A stretch of 64,000 bases of DNA from Sporobolomyces roseus. Lineage: Eukaryota > Basidiomycota > Microbotryomycetes > Sporidiobolales > Sporidiobolaceae. The stretch spans positions 3,472,001-3,536,000 of the forward strand of contig JADILM010000001.1 of assembly GCA_016617785.1 (NCBI GenBank). Reading direction: 5' to 3'. Made by a program: the position numbers and the translations under genes. Numbering within the stretch: position 1 is the stretch's first letter; the number at the start of each line of letters is the position of its first letter. Shown here piece after piece: positions 22,505 through 34,707 of the stretch. The notes beneath the pieces are model-generated. The model worked only from the letters and a program-made list of their open reading frames with translations. It ran no database searches and was not told the origin of the DNA.

Positions 22505-25500
22505 CTACTGAGAAGCTCTTTGTAATTTCTCCTTGACGTCGGCGGGAGGAACCAACGACGAGCTCGTAGCGAATCCATACTCAGATCGAGTGACTGTACA
22601 AGTGAAGTACGAGAATAGCGAGTCAGCTTCGGTAGTACTGCGAGAGGGAATGAGCGAAAGTCGGAACGAACGATTGAAGAAAGTAGTGTAAGTTTCGACG
22701 ATTTCCTCCTGTGACACTCAGAGGAAAGTCTCATCAGCGGCGTTCAGACGAATGAGAAGAGATCGAGCTCACCAATAGCGGAGGTAAGAGAACGCCAACC
22801 GTTTTCTCTTCCTCCAAATACAATCTCATCTTGTCCGAAACACCTTTCACTTCTCTCCCTAATCCTTCTTGAAACTCTTCATGCAGCTTCAAAACCATCT
22901 CGGGAGTTGCCCACTCCTGCGAAGGTAGATCTCGAGGACCGGTCGAGGAAGGGGAGGAGAGGAAGGAAGTACAGCGATCGAGGAAGGATTGGATTGATGC
23001 GGTTAGTCGGAGGGAGGTCGAAGTGATGAGGTCTTCACATGCCTTCTTGAGAGCCGTGTCGAGATCCTGTACGAAGAAACGCCTGATCAGCGGCTGCATC
23101 GAGAGCCGAGAAGAGGAAGAGTGAATATACGGTTTTCGCATCAAACATGGTTTCTGCAAAGTTTGGGATTCCTTTACTTGCCAACTCGAACAAAGCGGCG
23201 GGGTTGAAGATCGCGGAAGTGTTTCGAAGGATGTTGCTCAGCATATCTACGCTCGCCAAAAGGGAAGATTAGTTCTCTTCGTTCGAGGCGAACATGTAGC
23301 GAAAGATCAATGCTCACCTGTAACGGAGGAGAAATCTGCTGCTCTCTCGATATGCACTAGATCGACACTCCTTACTGTCTCTTTCAAGAGGAGCAAGTGT
23401 CGAACGAGGAAGAGTTGTCCATCAAGTTTCGTTGATCCAGTTGATGAGGCAGAGAGATCAGTCGTTGATGCGGATTTCGAAGGAGGAAGAGGAGAGGAGA
23501 TCTGGGAAGCTGCGGTGAGGAGTGATTGTTGACAAAGTGTTACTGCTTCTCCAGCGAAATCTTCAAAGATAGCAGTCTACGAGGGCACGAGTCCGATGAG
23601 GCGATCAGTCTTTGATACGAGCGACATCGAAAGAGAGAGAGAGAGAACTCACATTGACGAAAGTATTCAACCTAGCCAAGACCCAAACCGTTCTCCTCAA
23701 CGTCGGGAACCACCACTTCATTTGCGTCTCATTCGGGATCCTAAACCTCTTCTCCTTCTCCCTTACATCCACTCCTGACCCCGCCATAGCCGGAGTACTC
23801 ATGTTAGATTCATCCAAATCCTCCAATTTCCACAAAGGTTCTTTCCCACTGGCTAAAGCCTTCTTCTCCAAAATCGAGGGATAATCCAAGTCTTCGGAAG
23901 TAGGGACGTAATGTAACACTTGAGATTGAATCACTGCTTGAGCTCGGAATACTAATCGAGTTTGAGTATCTTGTAGAATCGTTCGAAGGAGGATTGAGAA
24001 TCGTAGGCGTCCGAGTCGAAGTTGGGAGGGTTGAATCGTTTGGTTCGAGGATTGGCGAGTCATGATGTGTCGAGTTGAATTGTCGGGATCTTGTGGTTCG
24101 TCAGGAGAGAAGACGTCGTCGTCGTCGGAATCATCAGAGGCTTCGACGAGGCCAGTATCGGCATCGAGGGCCATCATCGCTCCTAAGACGGTGCAGAGCT
24201 CGCAAAGTGCGTCGAGTCGGGGTTCGTGGAGGATACGAGGTCGCAATGAATCGTAGAGATGATCGCACAAGTTCTCGAGGAATTGACTAAAGGAAACGAA
24301 CCACATTCGGGTAAGTTTTCAGTTGTGCGAAGAGGAAAGAAATGTGAACTCACTAAACCTCGTTCTCCCCCGTCGAAAAGTACTGTTTGTATAACCCCCA
24401 TTCAGCCATACAAACCCCTCTCAAATGATTGCAACCAGCTTTCGCCAACTTGATCAACTCTGTCGAATTCGGTTCCATCCTCTTGACCTCTTCTGCCAAT
24501 CCTGGACTCAAGAGTTGAGATCTTGCAGTGAACCAAACTTGGAAACATTCGGAACGAAGCGCTCCGTATTCGTTTGGGTCGGATTCGGCTCGTTTCTCGA
24601 GTTCGATCAAGAGGATTCGGAGAGATGAGGAAGGGGATTGGAATTTTTGATAGAGCAATGCATTCAATGCGGTGTCGGAGAGTTCCTGTACTCGTAGTAA
24701 ATGGAATCAGTACGAAATGAGGTGGAGAATGAGCGGAATTGAGAGAGTTTCACTTTTCCAATCATCTTTTCTGCGGTGTCGAGAGTGATCTTGCGAATAG
24801 TCGAGACGAAATACATCTTGATGAGAGTCATCGCACGAGTGAGGCATTGCTGAAATCGAATCAAATAGATCTCTGCATCTCTGAAATCACGCTACCAAAA
24901 AACGAAAGAGGAGATCAAGAGTCAGCTCGAGTTACGAACGTCGACTTAAAGGGAGATTATGAGCTTACATTCGCTTTGAGGTAATCCAAACAAACATCCA
25001 ATCGATCAATCATATTGAGGAAATCTTCCTGCAAGACCAATTCCTCTCCCGGTAAATTCAACATTTTCGTCGCCCCCTCCAACTCCCTGAAATACTCCAA
25101 CCTCGCCCCAATCGCTTCGGTAACTTCGATCAAATGTTTCTGTTCATCCAACATTGTCTCACAAGCCAATTGTAATGCCCTAGAGTTCTCTTCGACATAT
25201 CGATAGTTGGCCTCCATTTCACTCAACAACCCTCGAGATTCATCCAATCCTTCCAAGACTGATTCGCAAGTGGAGAGGTGACGTTCTAGTTCAGAGAGGT
25301 ATTCTCGATAGACTTGTTCTTGGGAATGTTCGATCGAGTGTTCGACTTTGGCGAACCAATCGTGAAATTGTTGCATTGATTCGATTGGGTTCGAGAGAGT
25401 TAACGTGTTGTCTTCTTCTTCTTGTTGGTGGTGAAGATGGGTAGAGGGGACGGGAGTGCGGAATCCATTGGTCGAAGAGGGACGAGGGGATGAAGTGGGG

Positions 25501-25783
25501 AGGGAAGAAACAGAGGCTGGTGAATCAAATTTCGACGTCTTCAAATGGGAATGAGGGGATTGTTCTGATAGTTCATGTTGTAGCTGCTAAGGTAATGGGG
25601 TTTAGCTACTGTGAGCGCCGAGAGAGAGAGTGGAGAGTGGAAACTGACGTGAGGAGGGAGAGGTCGAATTTGAGCAGCCTGATTGATCTTCTGTACTGAA
25701 GCGATCTCACTCGAGGATAGAGGTGATAGTGTATCCCAATCTTCCAAACTAAGCCTCGAAGTGGATGCTCGAGAAGAAGCCAT
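22505..25783 (-). CDS. COG3: Conserved oligomeric Golgi complex subunit 3 (COG3/Sec34)
   Basis: Tethering-complex subunit for retrograde transport within the Golgi. MASSRASTSRLSLEDWDTLS is taken as the start (25783); two more upstream in-frame ATGs exist at 25849 and 25816. Conserved Sec34 core: IESMQQFHDWFAKVEHSIEH, YREYLSELERHLSTCESVLE, LDESRGLLSEMEANYRYVEE, KHLIEVTEAIGARLEYFREL and FLNMIDRLDVCLDYLKAN, a long helical stretch as expected. Later exons carry AGCNHLRGVCMAEWGLYKQY, FLENLCDHLYDSLRPRILHE and LDALCELCTVLGAMM, hallmarks of the family. An acidic insert (EASDDSDDDDVFSPDEPQD) is present. The end is KEKLQRASQ at 22505. About nine introns. The start is close to that of the LAMTOR1-like gene on the other strand. 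Confidence 0.9.
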
Positions 25784-25863
25784 GAGAGCGGAGGAAGATA
25801 AGAGCGAACTCACCATACTACTACTCCTCTCCTCCTCTGTTCCATACACTTGCTCTGTAGAGA
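25784..25863. promoter_or_regulatory. Very short divergent promoter (COG3 / LAMTOR1-like)
   Basis: Only 80 bases separate the chosen start codons, or 14 if COG3 begins at 25849. The two genes must share promoter elements, and one or both core promoters probably overlap the other transcript. Confidence 0.5.
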
Positions 25864-27138
25864 ATGGCTAGCTTGTTCAGACAGTACTTGTGCTGTTGCT
25901 TACCTCAACCGAGACCTACTGTACGCGAACACCTTGAACCCCCTCTCATCTCTCGTCTCTAATCTCAACTCACTCTCGACTGATAAACAGCACGACACTG
26001 AACGACAACCTTTACTAGATCCAGATGTACTCCCACAGTATGTCCCTCTCTTCTTCTCTGTCTTGCTCTACTCAGAGGAAGTGTTCGTTGACTGTTTGTT
26101 TCCTGCACAGAGCCCCACCTCGACCCCCTCCAACTCGTACAACAGAAGAACACGAACAAGAACAACAATTACGCAGAAACATTTTGAACCAAGCATCAGA
26201 GTAAGCCTCACCTCCCCCTTCTTCATCCTTTCCCTCTCATTAACCCACTACCTCCCTTCCCCTTTAGACGCTTAATCAATATCCTCTCCCCTCACCCCTT
26301 CACCTCACTCCAACACCCCTCTACACCTCCCCCACTCTCATCCCCTTCAACTTCCCCAACAGATCTCTCTTCCCTCTCCTCCTCTCCGACCTTGACCTCT
26401 CACAACTCGCATCGATCCCATTCCTGGCGTCCATCACCTCATGATCCAATCGCACCCGTTCGAGTCGTACACTTGGGAAAGAACTGGGAAGTATTGAATG
26501 ACGAGCAAGGAGGACAAGAGAGGGAGGATCCGAGTGTTACACCTTCTACTATGAGGAGACAGAGGAAAGGGAAGAAAGACAAGACTACTAGACCGGTTAG
26601 TAGTCATTCTATGAGAACTCTACCGAGAGGAGGAGGAGGGAATTCTTCGAGGGGTCAACCTAGTCCATTGAGGAGAGGTGGATCCGGAGAGAATCCGAGG
26701 GATTTAACTGTTCAAGGAGGAGAGGCTGAAGAGGAGGAGGATTTCGAGGACGATCAAGGTGATACGGAATCTAGGTTTGGAACGATCAAGAGTTATAGAA
26801 CTGCCGCTTCCAATACAGGGGACGATTTACAAACTGAAGGAGGGAGTGAGTCTAGGGGGAGTAGGTTTGGATTGAGAGATATTTGGGGTACTGCCATGAG
26901 TGGTGATGGGGATCAAGTCGAAGGTGAAGAAGATCCGGAGAGGAAAGAACAGGTACGTCTTTTCATTTATCTCGCTTTTTTCGGAAGATGGGACAAGGGA
27001 GCTGATTGAGAGGGGGGGTTTTGTGAGGTGCAGCTCAAGAAGGCATTGGAAGAATTGGAGAGGGATATAGATGATTGGAAGTTGAAACCGGTTGGACCAA
27101 TCGTCGCTGATTTGGGAGATTACAAACCACCGAAATGA
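25864..27138 (+). CDS. LAMTOR1/Ego1-like lipid-anchored TORC1 adaptor (putative)
   Basis: Probable vacuolar-membrane anchor of the EGO/Ragulator complex that recruits Rag GTPases and TORC1. Exon 1 (25864-25920) encodes MASLFRQYLCCCLPQPRPT, with a Cys cluster fit for palmitoylation. Exon 2 (25991-26037) gives HDTERQPLLDPDVLP, matching the RxxLLDP signature of LAMTOR1 proteins. The third and fourth exons give EEHEQEQQLRRNILNQASE joined to RLINILSP, the family's short helix. The rest is long, Ser/Gly/Asp-rich and disordered, ending LKKALEELERDIDDWKLKPV and GDYKPPK (27138). Gly at position 2, needed for N-myristoylation in animals, is absent. Animal proteins are about 160 residues; this one is about twice that. 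The call rests on short N-terminal motifs, so moderate confidence. Confidence 0.6.
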
Positions 27139-27511
27139 TTCAATGCCCTCTCAACCTGCACGAGGCGAGTCCTTATTGTCTGCACTCACTGCTTACTACC
27201 CCTATGATACCTCCCCTTCACGCTTAATTCTCGCCTAGCAATTCTCATTCTTGTTTCGTAACTTTCGCATAATTCTCTCGTTGTCTTTCCACTTGCTTAG
27301 TTTTGCTGCTCTTACCTGTATATCCCGAATACGATACCCACCTTATTGCAAGAACTTGATTTCACCACCGCAGGTTTCTCACGTTGCTTTGAACGAGAAC
27401 GAGAATTTTGGAAAAAGAGAAGAATGCGAAAAATTGCAATTGAAATTACGCCCGACTCGTACAAGTTCCTTCAAAGTCAACCAAATGCAAAGTGTGGGAG
27501 ATGGAAGGAAA
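27139..27511. other. Convergent intergenic region
   Basis: About 370 bases between the LAMTOR1-like and UTP7 genes that converge here. Only short chance frames were seen; presumed 3' UTRs. Confidence 0.4.
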
Positions 27512-29729
27512 CTAGAAACCGAATCGATCCAAAGCGCTGGCGGTTCCGGACGAAGCAGATTTAGCTGCGAGTGCGTTTTGTTTCGCTTGTTTCGCCTTGA
27601 CACGACTCTTCTCAAGTTTCTCTTTCAATGCGACCTAGACGATGAATCTCTTCGTCAGTGAGAAAGGAGGGAAGAGTAAGAAGAGAGAGAAGACTTACAG
27701 TTTGAGGATCGATAACATTCCTTCTTCTCTTCCTGAGCGCCTTCTTGATTCCACTACTCTTACCCCTCATCCTCTTCTTATCATCACTCTTCTTCAACCT
27801 CCTCTCTGCCCTCTCCTCTCTCCTCTTGCCATCCAAATCCCCACTATCCTCCCCCTCACTACTCAACTCTTCATCCTCTACCAAATCCGCCTTCCCACTT
27901 TCCTTCAACCGATCAATCCTAGTCTTCTTCGCAAATGGCAATTCTTTGTAACCAGGTTTATGAACGTTTTCTTCCTCCTTCGCATAAAGGACTTTGCGAT
28001 CGATTTTACCCAAAACGTTTTCGTCGAGAGTGATGAGATCCATCGGGAGTTTGTCGAGTAACATGTGTACTTCTCGTTCACGACGTCTACGTTTACCTTC
28101 GAATGGATCGAGTTCGAGCGAGTCGTAGTTGGCTTCTCCTGCTCCTGGAACGACGAGTGAGGTGAATCCTTTCGAGTGTCCTACTCCGAGGAGATCGTCG
28201 AAGGGTGTGAAACGGAGTGAGTGAACAGAGGTAGAAGGGAAGGTGTGAGTGAGGTAAGGTGGTGGAGGTGCTCGAGTCGATTGAGAGGGTTTCATTAAAT
28301 CGTTGAAAACCTGAAAACACATACACGCCCTTCCTCTCTTTCGTCAGTCTAGCTCGGGAATCGGAAGAAAAGATTCGAGCTCACGCTGATATGGTTTCCC
28401 CATCCAACTCCCAACAATCCTTTCTGACTCCACATACTACTCTTCGGAGTCTTCTTCAAATGGTACTCGTTCAAAACTGCCCATTTCCTCGTATCCCAAA
28501 TCTTGACACTCCCATCAATACCAGTCGTAACCATGCGGTGTCCCATCGTTGAAGGGTCGATTGCGATTGATGAGACTGGTCCAGTGTGTGCTAGGAGTTT
28601 CACTTGAGCTTGAGATACGGATGGAGACCATAATGTCACGGTACCTGGACGAGATTGAATCGAATGTGAGTAAACTGAATGAGAAGGGACAAGAAGAGGG
28701 AGAAACGTACCGTTTTGATGACCGAGATGAATGAAAGCGTTGTGAGTGTTTTGAGCCATCACGTCGCAGGAACCCAATTTAGTTCGATGTTCTGCTACTA
28801 GTTGACCAGTCGAAGTATCATGATATTTGAGATATCCCGGATTACCCTGTGTCAAACAAACAAGAGAAGAAAGGTGAAGTCAGATACAGAACGAAGAATA
28901 CGAGAAGAAGAGGGAAAAGGTTGGGAAACTGACAATCGTAGCGAGTAAGAAATGATACGGCAAGAATTCCATCTGGTTTACTTCGATATGTTGCCTCAAC
29001 TGATGCACTTCCAACCCATCCTTGTCGTAAATGTAAACGTATTTCTTCTGAGCGACGGCAAAGAAGGATTCGTCGTGTAACCATCTGATCGCTCGGACCG
29101 TCTCTCCCAACTGCATCTCCGAGTGTAATCGACCTGATTGCCAATCGAAGGTCGCGACATGTCCTTTCCTTCCCGCAATTGCGAGATGTCTAGTAGAGAA
29201 TTGCGAAATTATTCAGCTCAATGTTAAAGACGGGAGAAGCAGGAAGAGTGGTGGCTCACCTTCCATTCCTAGTGTAGTCTACGGCATAAGGACCGAACTC
29301 TTCCAACTCCAAACTGAACTGTTTCCCTTTCGTAGCTACCGCTGAACTTTTAACGATTTCATCCTGAGTGATCCTCCAAGTTCTCTCCAAATCATTCTCT
29401 GCCTCCATCAACCCGCCATTATCCTGATTCAATAACAAATGATCATGTTCGTAATTCGCTTGAGCCGAAGTCGTGGCGGTTGAAGTTAAGTGAGCCAAAT
29501 GATGTCCAAGTTTCTTATCCCGGTTCTTCTTCGGGTTTGAATGTTTCTGAAGGATGTGAGGTTGAGCGTAAACGTACTTCTTTAGTTGTTTAGCTGGTGG
29601 TACGTAGGAATCATCTTGTTTGGGTAAGGATCGATTCGAGTTTGAGAGGAGTGAATCAGGTCTTGAATCTTGATCAGTAGCTTTCCCTTTGCCCTTGTGG
29701 GAATTGGAAGAACTAGGTCGTGGATCCAT
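27512..29729 (-). CDS. UTP7: Utp7/WDR46-like WD40 protein (small-subunit processome)
   Basis: Nucleolar beta-propeller protein of the U3 snoRNP processome, needed for 18S rRNA maturation. Start MDPRPSSSNSHKGKGKATDQ (29729). The N-terminal region has KKYVYAQPHILQKHSNPKKN, typical of the family, then WD repeats: YAVDYTRNGRHLAIAGRKG, HVATFDWQSGRLHSEMQL, ETVRAIRWLHDESFFAVAQK, YVYIYDKDGLEVHQL, VTLWSPSVSQAQVKLLAHTG and RMVTTGIDGSVKIWDTRKW. After the propeller comes the conserved NYDSLELDPFEGKRRRRERE and VHMLLDKLPMDLITLDENV, the Utp7-specific C-terminal extension. A basic, acidic-patched tail ends SGTASALDRFGF (27512). At least six introns. Start codons of Utp7 and the EVE gene are 126 bases apart and divergent. 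Confidence 0.93.
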
Positions 29730-29855
29730 ACTGACTAGGAGAGAGTAGTAGTTGCAACCTCGCCTTTTCGTCTCTGACTTTTTTTCATCAAAGTTGAAAT
29801 TTCGCATACAGTCAGATCTCTCTCCCTCTCTGCTACTTCACTCTTTCCGATCAGA

Positions 29856-31144
29856 ATGCCTAAATCACCTTCGAAACCTACTCAAGAGTACCGACACTGG
29901 CTCATAAAGGTTAGTCCACTTCTCTCCTTCGCTCTTTCCCCTTGAACTTGATCTCATCAAACCTCTCTCCCCCCCACTTCCTCCCTTCCCCAAAACAAGG
30001 CTGAACCAGACAGTAGGATAGAGAAAGGAGTGGATGTAAAATTCTCAATAGACGATTTCGAACAATCCAAGGTGAGCTCACCCTTTCACCTTCAATCTCT
30101 TTCAGCAACGTTGAACGATTCCTCTTGTTTCGCAGGTGTCCTCATGGGAAGGAGTACGGTGCGCTTCTGCTTTCTCATGTACAGCTACTTGATCGGATGA
30201 GCTGAGAGAGAAGCGAGGCGCATAGTAACCATCAAGCAAAGAATTTCTTGAAATCGCAAATGAAACGAGATCACCTCTGTCTCTTCTACGCCTCAAACAC
30301 GAAAGTACCTGGTATCACGGGGATCGCGAGAGTCGTCAAAGAAGGTTATCCAGATCATAACGCTTGGGATCCGAAACATCCGTGAGTCGAGTTAAGGATT
30401 TTAGAATTTCGAAGCAATCCTTGCTGAATTCTAACTCCGTCTCGCAGATATTACGATCCGAAATCGAACAAGGATAATCCAACTTGGTACATGGTCGACG
30501 TCGAGGTTCGTCTCTCCCTTATTCCTCACTCTTCTCTCTCGAATTCACACACTAACCAACCCTCTCTCCTCTCACGATTCCAGTTTGTCTCCCGACTCCC
30601 CCACCTCGTCCCCCTCTCACTCCTCCAATACCTCTCCCAACTATCTTCTCCCCCTCCCTCACTCCCCTACTTGAGCTCTTCACATCTCACCGAAATCGCG
30701 AACTCCGCTTTAATATCTCGAGGACGATTGAGCGTGCAACCTGCGAGTGAAGGGTTCTTTGAGTGTTGTAAGATGTTGGGAGAGAAAGGAGGATTCGAGG
30801 AGTTGATGAAGGAGATTAGGGAGGGGAAGAAAAAGAAGGGCAAAGGGAAAGGTGAGGTCAAGAAACAGGACGAAGATGAAGAGGAGAAGGAAGGGAGGAA
30901 ATCGACGAGAGGGAGGATAGAGAAAGATGTTAAAGAGGAATCTGGTGAGGAGGAAGAAGAGGAGAAAAAGAAACCGCAAATAAAGTCGAAGGTTGAATCG
31001 AGTTCGAATGGGAAAGTAGTTCCGAAACGTGGGAGGAAAGTCGTCAAGCGTGAAGAAGAGGAAGAGGACGGTGAGAGTGAGGAGGAGAAGATGCCTACTA
31101 AGGGAAGTTCGTCGAGACCTCAGTCGAAGAGGCAGAAGAAATAG
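29856..31144 (+). CDS. EVE-domain protein (THYN1-like)
   Basis: Probable nuclear protein with an EVE domain, a PUA-like fold that binds modified bases in DNA or RNA. Exon 1 MPKSPSKPTQEYRHWLIK, exon 2 AEPDSRIEKGVDVKFSIDDF. A short exon then gives VSSWEGVR joined to NHQAKNFLKSQMKRDHLCLF, the family core (WxGVRNxQARN). It continues YASNTKVPGITGIARVVKEG, then HNAWDPKHPYYDPKSNKDNP and WYMVDVEFVSRLPHLVPLSL, all typical of THYN1. The domain ends near residue 190 (ISRGRLSVQPASEGFFECC). The remaining C-terminal third is a highly charged Lys/Glu-rich tail with several basic clusters (GKKKKGKGKGE, KRGRKVVKRE), much longer than in animal THYN1, suggesting nucleic-acid or chromatin binding. Stop at 31144. 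Confidence 0.9.
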
Positions 31145-31394
31145 GGAAACGTCCATGAGCCGGGAAGGAGGAGGGAGAGATACCTTTGACTGTAGATACC
31201 CACTTATGTTGGAAGAAGTTCTGGATTACCCCGTGAGTCGTCTGACGCTACCGGCCTATCGCACCATGGAAACGCAATTCATGGATTTCGCTCACCTCAC
31301 GCTCTCCCTTTACCGCTATCTCTTGCTTTCCTCTTCCTCTCCTCTTCCTCCTCTCTACCAGCTTGTACTGATCGGTACACAAGAACGATTCGCA

Positions 31395-32640
31395 ATGCCG
31401 CATGAATCAGACTACAAAGTCGACCGTCGACATCCTCGAAAATGCAAGAACTGCAAGTTCGTTTCGAATGCTAAAAACTATAAAAAGGTTCGCACTCCTC
31501 TTTGCCCAACGGTCTTCCCTCGCAGGTGTGACGAACCTGTCAAATGCATCTGCTCATCCGCTGCTCCTATTCCGCAGGCCCTTAAAAGGCACAATCAGGA
31601 CCGCTTCGACTCTGAAAATGGTGCTCTGATCCAACGGAAGCGTACAGAGTGTCAATTCTGTCTGAAAGAGGGACGCTCAGATGTGAGCTCAAATCAGAGA
31701 ATCCTCCTCTCTATGATGTTCTTCAGTTTGTATTGACTCCTAGCGGAACAGAGCATCTACCATCACAGCAAGACAACACATCCCGGTCAGCGCAAGCCAT
31801 ATCCCTGCGGACAATGCAAAAATTCGGGATTCGAATACGTGTTCGTTTCATCAAGCCGCTCCGACTTTGAGGTGCTCGCCTTGCCGAGTCTTACAGCACT
31901 CTTTTAAACGAGCACAAACATACACTCTGCCCCTATTGGTACCAAAGCGATCAGCTACGACCCGGATGGGAACCGAAGAAAGGAGGGGTTCCCGTTCGCA
32001 AACTCCAAATTGTTCGTCCTTTCGCTCCCTTACTTCAGCCCTTGTCTGACTACTCGATGTACAGACTGGCTCGTCGTCCTCAACAACCGTAGTCGATTCC
32101 GCTCAACCAGCCAGAGAATCTTCTCAAGCTCAGCCCGACGATCGATTTGTTCCAGTCCTTCGTTTCTCTCGAACACCTCCAGTTCTCGATCATGAGCAGG
32201 CATTCGTCCATCATTATTCTCCTTGGGATCAACCTCGCCTTGTCGAAACCGGCGAAGACAACGATGTATCTCACATTCCCTCCCACTACGAAATCGAGCA
32301 CTTTGACGGCTCAATTCCCATCGACCCCACCCTCGATCACTGGGTCCCTCACATCGAAATCGATCACCACACATCTCCTCATTACGAACCTTATTCCGCC
32401 CTCCCCTTCGAAAATATCCACGGACAGCAGGAGCGATCGACCTACGAAAGCTCTTTCCAACACGACAACACCATCATTCCAGTTCCTAGCCCTCTCCCAA
32501 GCCAGAATCATGCGTACGACTATCATACCAACACTTTCTACCCGGTACTGCCTTCCCCTCCCCGACACCCACAGTGGTCGCTTGCGAAGGGTCTTTCCCC
32601 TCGTCAACTCCGTCGTTACGGTCGTTACCTTGTCAATTAA
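31395..32640 (+). CDS. Zinc-finger protein of an unrecognised family (three CxxC fingers)
   Basis: Putative nucleic-acid-binding protein; I know no named family. The start MPHESDYKVDRRHPRKCKNC at 31395 leads to finger 1 (CKNC), completed across an intron by ALKRHNQDRFDSE. Finger 2 is CQFCLKEGRSD joined to SIYHHSKTTH (C-x2-C-x10-H-x5-H, taking the last two His). Finger 3 is CGQCKNSGFEYVFVSS, with its final HKHTLC in the next exon (C-x2-C ... H-x-H-x2-C). The exon join near 31871-31913 is the weakest part. After KKGGVPVRKLQI an intron (about 32010-32062) opens a 190-residue His/Pro/Tyr-rich tail ending SPRQLRRYGRYLVN at 32640. The finger spacing and the tail character match the gene at 42562-44201. 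An upstream 5' exon may be missed. Confidence 0.6.
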
Positions 32641-32916
32641 CCTTAGCTTAAAATTAGTGGATCTATACTCTCTTGTGTCTCCCTTGTAGCTGTCCCTTCG
32701 TTTCTACCAACTCTCTTGCTTTATGTTCGCTTGCGAAGAAATTCCAATCTTTGAGTTTGTCCCCAAGTTTCTCTGAAGATCTGGCGGGATTCCGACTGTT
32801 CACCCTTCACGAATACAGTATCTGAAGAGAGTGTCTTCTTCCGACTTTTGCGAAAAACCAATTTCGCTCAACATTTCTCCTCACTTTCCCCGTCTCCTTC
32901 ACCCTCACTCGACGCT

Positions 32917-34480
32917 ATGACGACCCCTTCTACAGGTCAACAATTCTCGGCATCTGATTTCTTCGCGCAACAACCTCCACCGCCTCGACTAGAGGAGCAA
33001 TTGAAGAATGTACAACAATTCGTAGAACGCAACATTAACGAAGGGAGGAGGGTAGTCTTGGTCACTGTGAGTAGTTAATACTTCTACAAGATGCTATAGA
33101 GTATCAGGATGCGCTCTGAGCGTGCTGAAAGGGAGATAGCGAGGTAGAAAGATCAGAAAGAGGTGGGGAGCGTACTCTCAGAGAGCGATGAGGAGGTCTC
33201 GCGGATACTTCCTGGTGGAGGAGATACTATGAAAAAACCACCTCGTGCTGGATAGAACATCAACTGATGAGGTTACTTGAATTTCGCTTTTTCGCAGAGT
33301 GGAGGAACGACCGTTCCCTTGGAGCACAACGTGTGAGTCCTGCCTTACACTCACCGTGATCAGAAGATACTGACGAGGAGTATACAGGGTGCGATTCTTG
33401 GACAACTTTTCTGCCGGAACTCGAGGAGCAGCTTCAGCAGAACATTTCCTTCGAACTGGTCAATACGCCGTAATCTTCCTCCACCGGCAGCACTCTTTAC
33501 AACCCTTCTCTCGACACTACTCTCACTCGACAAACCCTTTCCTCGCTCTCCTCGACGTCGTCGGTGAAGATGGGAAAGTGAAACCTCCCGAACTAGATTC
33601 GAACGAAGAAGATCTCGCAGGAGGACTCTTCCCACCCATCAGTTCAGTTGGAACTCCAGCAACTTCTCCGACATTACAAATGAGGTCTCTGCCGATATTG
33701 GATGGAGCGTTCCCTCCGATGGATCATGGATTGACGGTTCAAGTTCGACCACCACACCTCAGTCCAATGTTGAAATTACTTCGATCTTACAAACTCGTTC
33801 AATCGATGGGGATCTTACATTCTATCCCATTCGTATCGATCGACGAGTACTTGTTCTTGTTGAGAGGAATCAGCAGGGTCATGGGTCAGACAAAGGATAA
33901 AGAAGGAAAGGAAGTTGGGAGGAGAGGAATGTATTATTTGGCGGCAGCAGTCAGTGATTTCTTTATCCCTCATACCAGAATGGTGAGTACTATTCCCTTT
34001 CATCCGCTGGCTATAAAACGAAGCTGATTGGAGGGAAGAGCTGCTCAGTCGGAACACAAGATCCAATCTGGAAAAGGTTCTTTAGTGATCGAGATGGATC
34101 AAGTACCGAAAGTACTCAAGACGATGGTCGATGAATGGAGTAATGACGGGTTCATCATCTCCTTCAAGGTGCGTCACTTCGGACGCTTTCCTCTTGCGAG
34201 TCGTTGCTAATCTCTCTTCGTCGAACAGCTCGAAACCGATCGAACCCTGATTATTCCGAAAGCACGCACAGCGCTCGAAAGATACGGACATCAGATCGTG
34301 ATTGGTAACTCGTTGGTCGAACGGAAACACGAAGTCGTATTCGTTGAACCTCACGGAGAAGAATGGTTGAGGATTCGAGAGGGAGAAAAAGGTGCGGGAG
34401 GGGAAATCAAGGAGATTGAGGAGGATATCATCAAGAAGTTGGTTGGATTACATGATCAGTATATACAGAATAAGAAGTAA
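32917..34480 (+). CDS. CAB2: Phosphopantothenate-cysteine ligase (coenzyme A synthesis)
   Basis: Joins 4'-phosphopantothenate to cysteine, the second dedicated step of CoA synthesis, in the cytosol. Start MTTPSTGQQFSASDFFAQQP (32917). The nucleotide-binding part is NEGRRVVLVT joined across an intron to SGGTTVPLEHNV and then RFLDNFSAGTRGAASAEHFL, the family signature. It continues TGQYAVIFLHRQHSLQPFSR. The middle exon includes RGMYYLAAAVSDFFIPHTRM, a conserved dimer/active-site segment, then EHKIQSGKGSLVIEMDQVPK and VLKTMVDEWSNDGFIISFKL. C-terminal ETDRTLIIPKARTALERYGH and QIVIGNSLVERKHEVVFVE match the eukaryotic (CAB2/PPCS) branch. The end is HDQYIQNKK at 34480. Five or more introns. Eukaryotic PPCS enzymes are separate from the decarboxylase, as here. 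Confidence 0.95.
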
Positions 34481-34707
34481 TAGAAAAGAGTCGTATCTAT
34501 TCGAGATGAAGTTCTTAGAAGTTGCGAAAAAGAGAGAGAGAGAGTTTCACGCGTTGATGCACCCATCTCACCACTTTCGCACATACACTCTCTCGTATAC
34601 GATACATATACATCTAGAGATAGCTACAGGATCGCGCAACACCTCTAGGAACCCTCTCCTCTAGTCCTAACCTCCATCTCCGACTTCCAACTCTCGAACC
34701 TCCAGCA

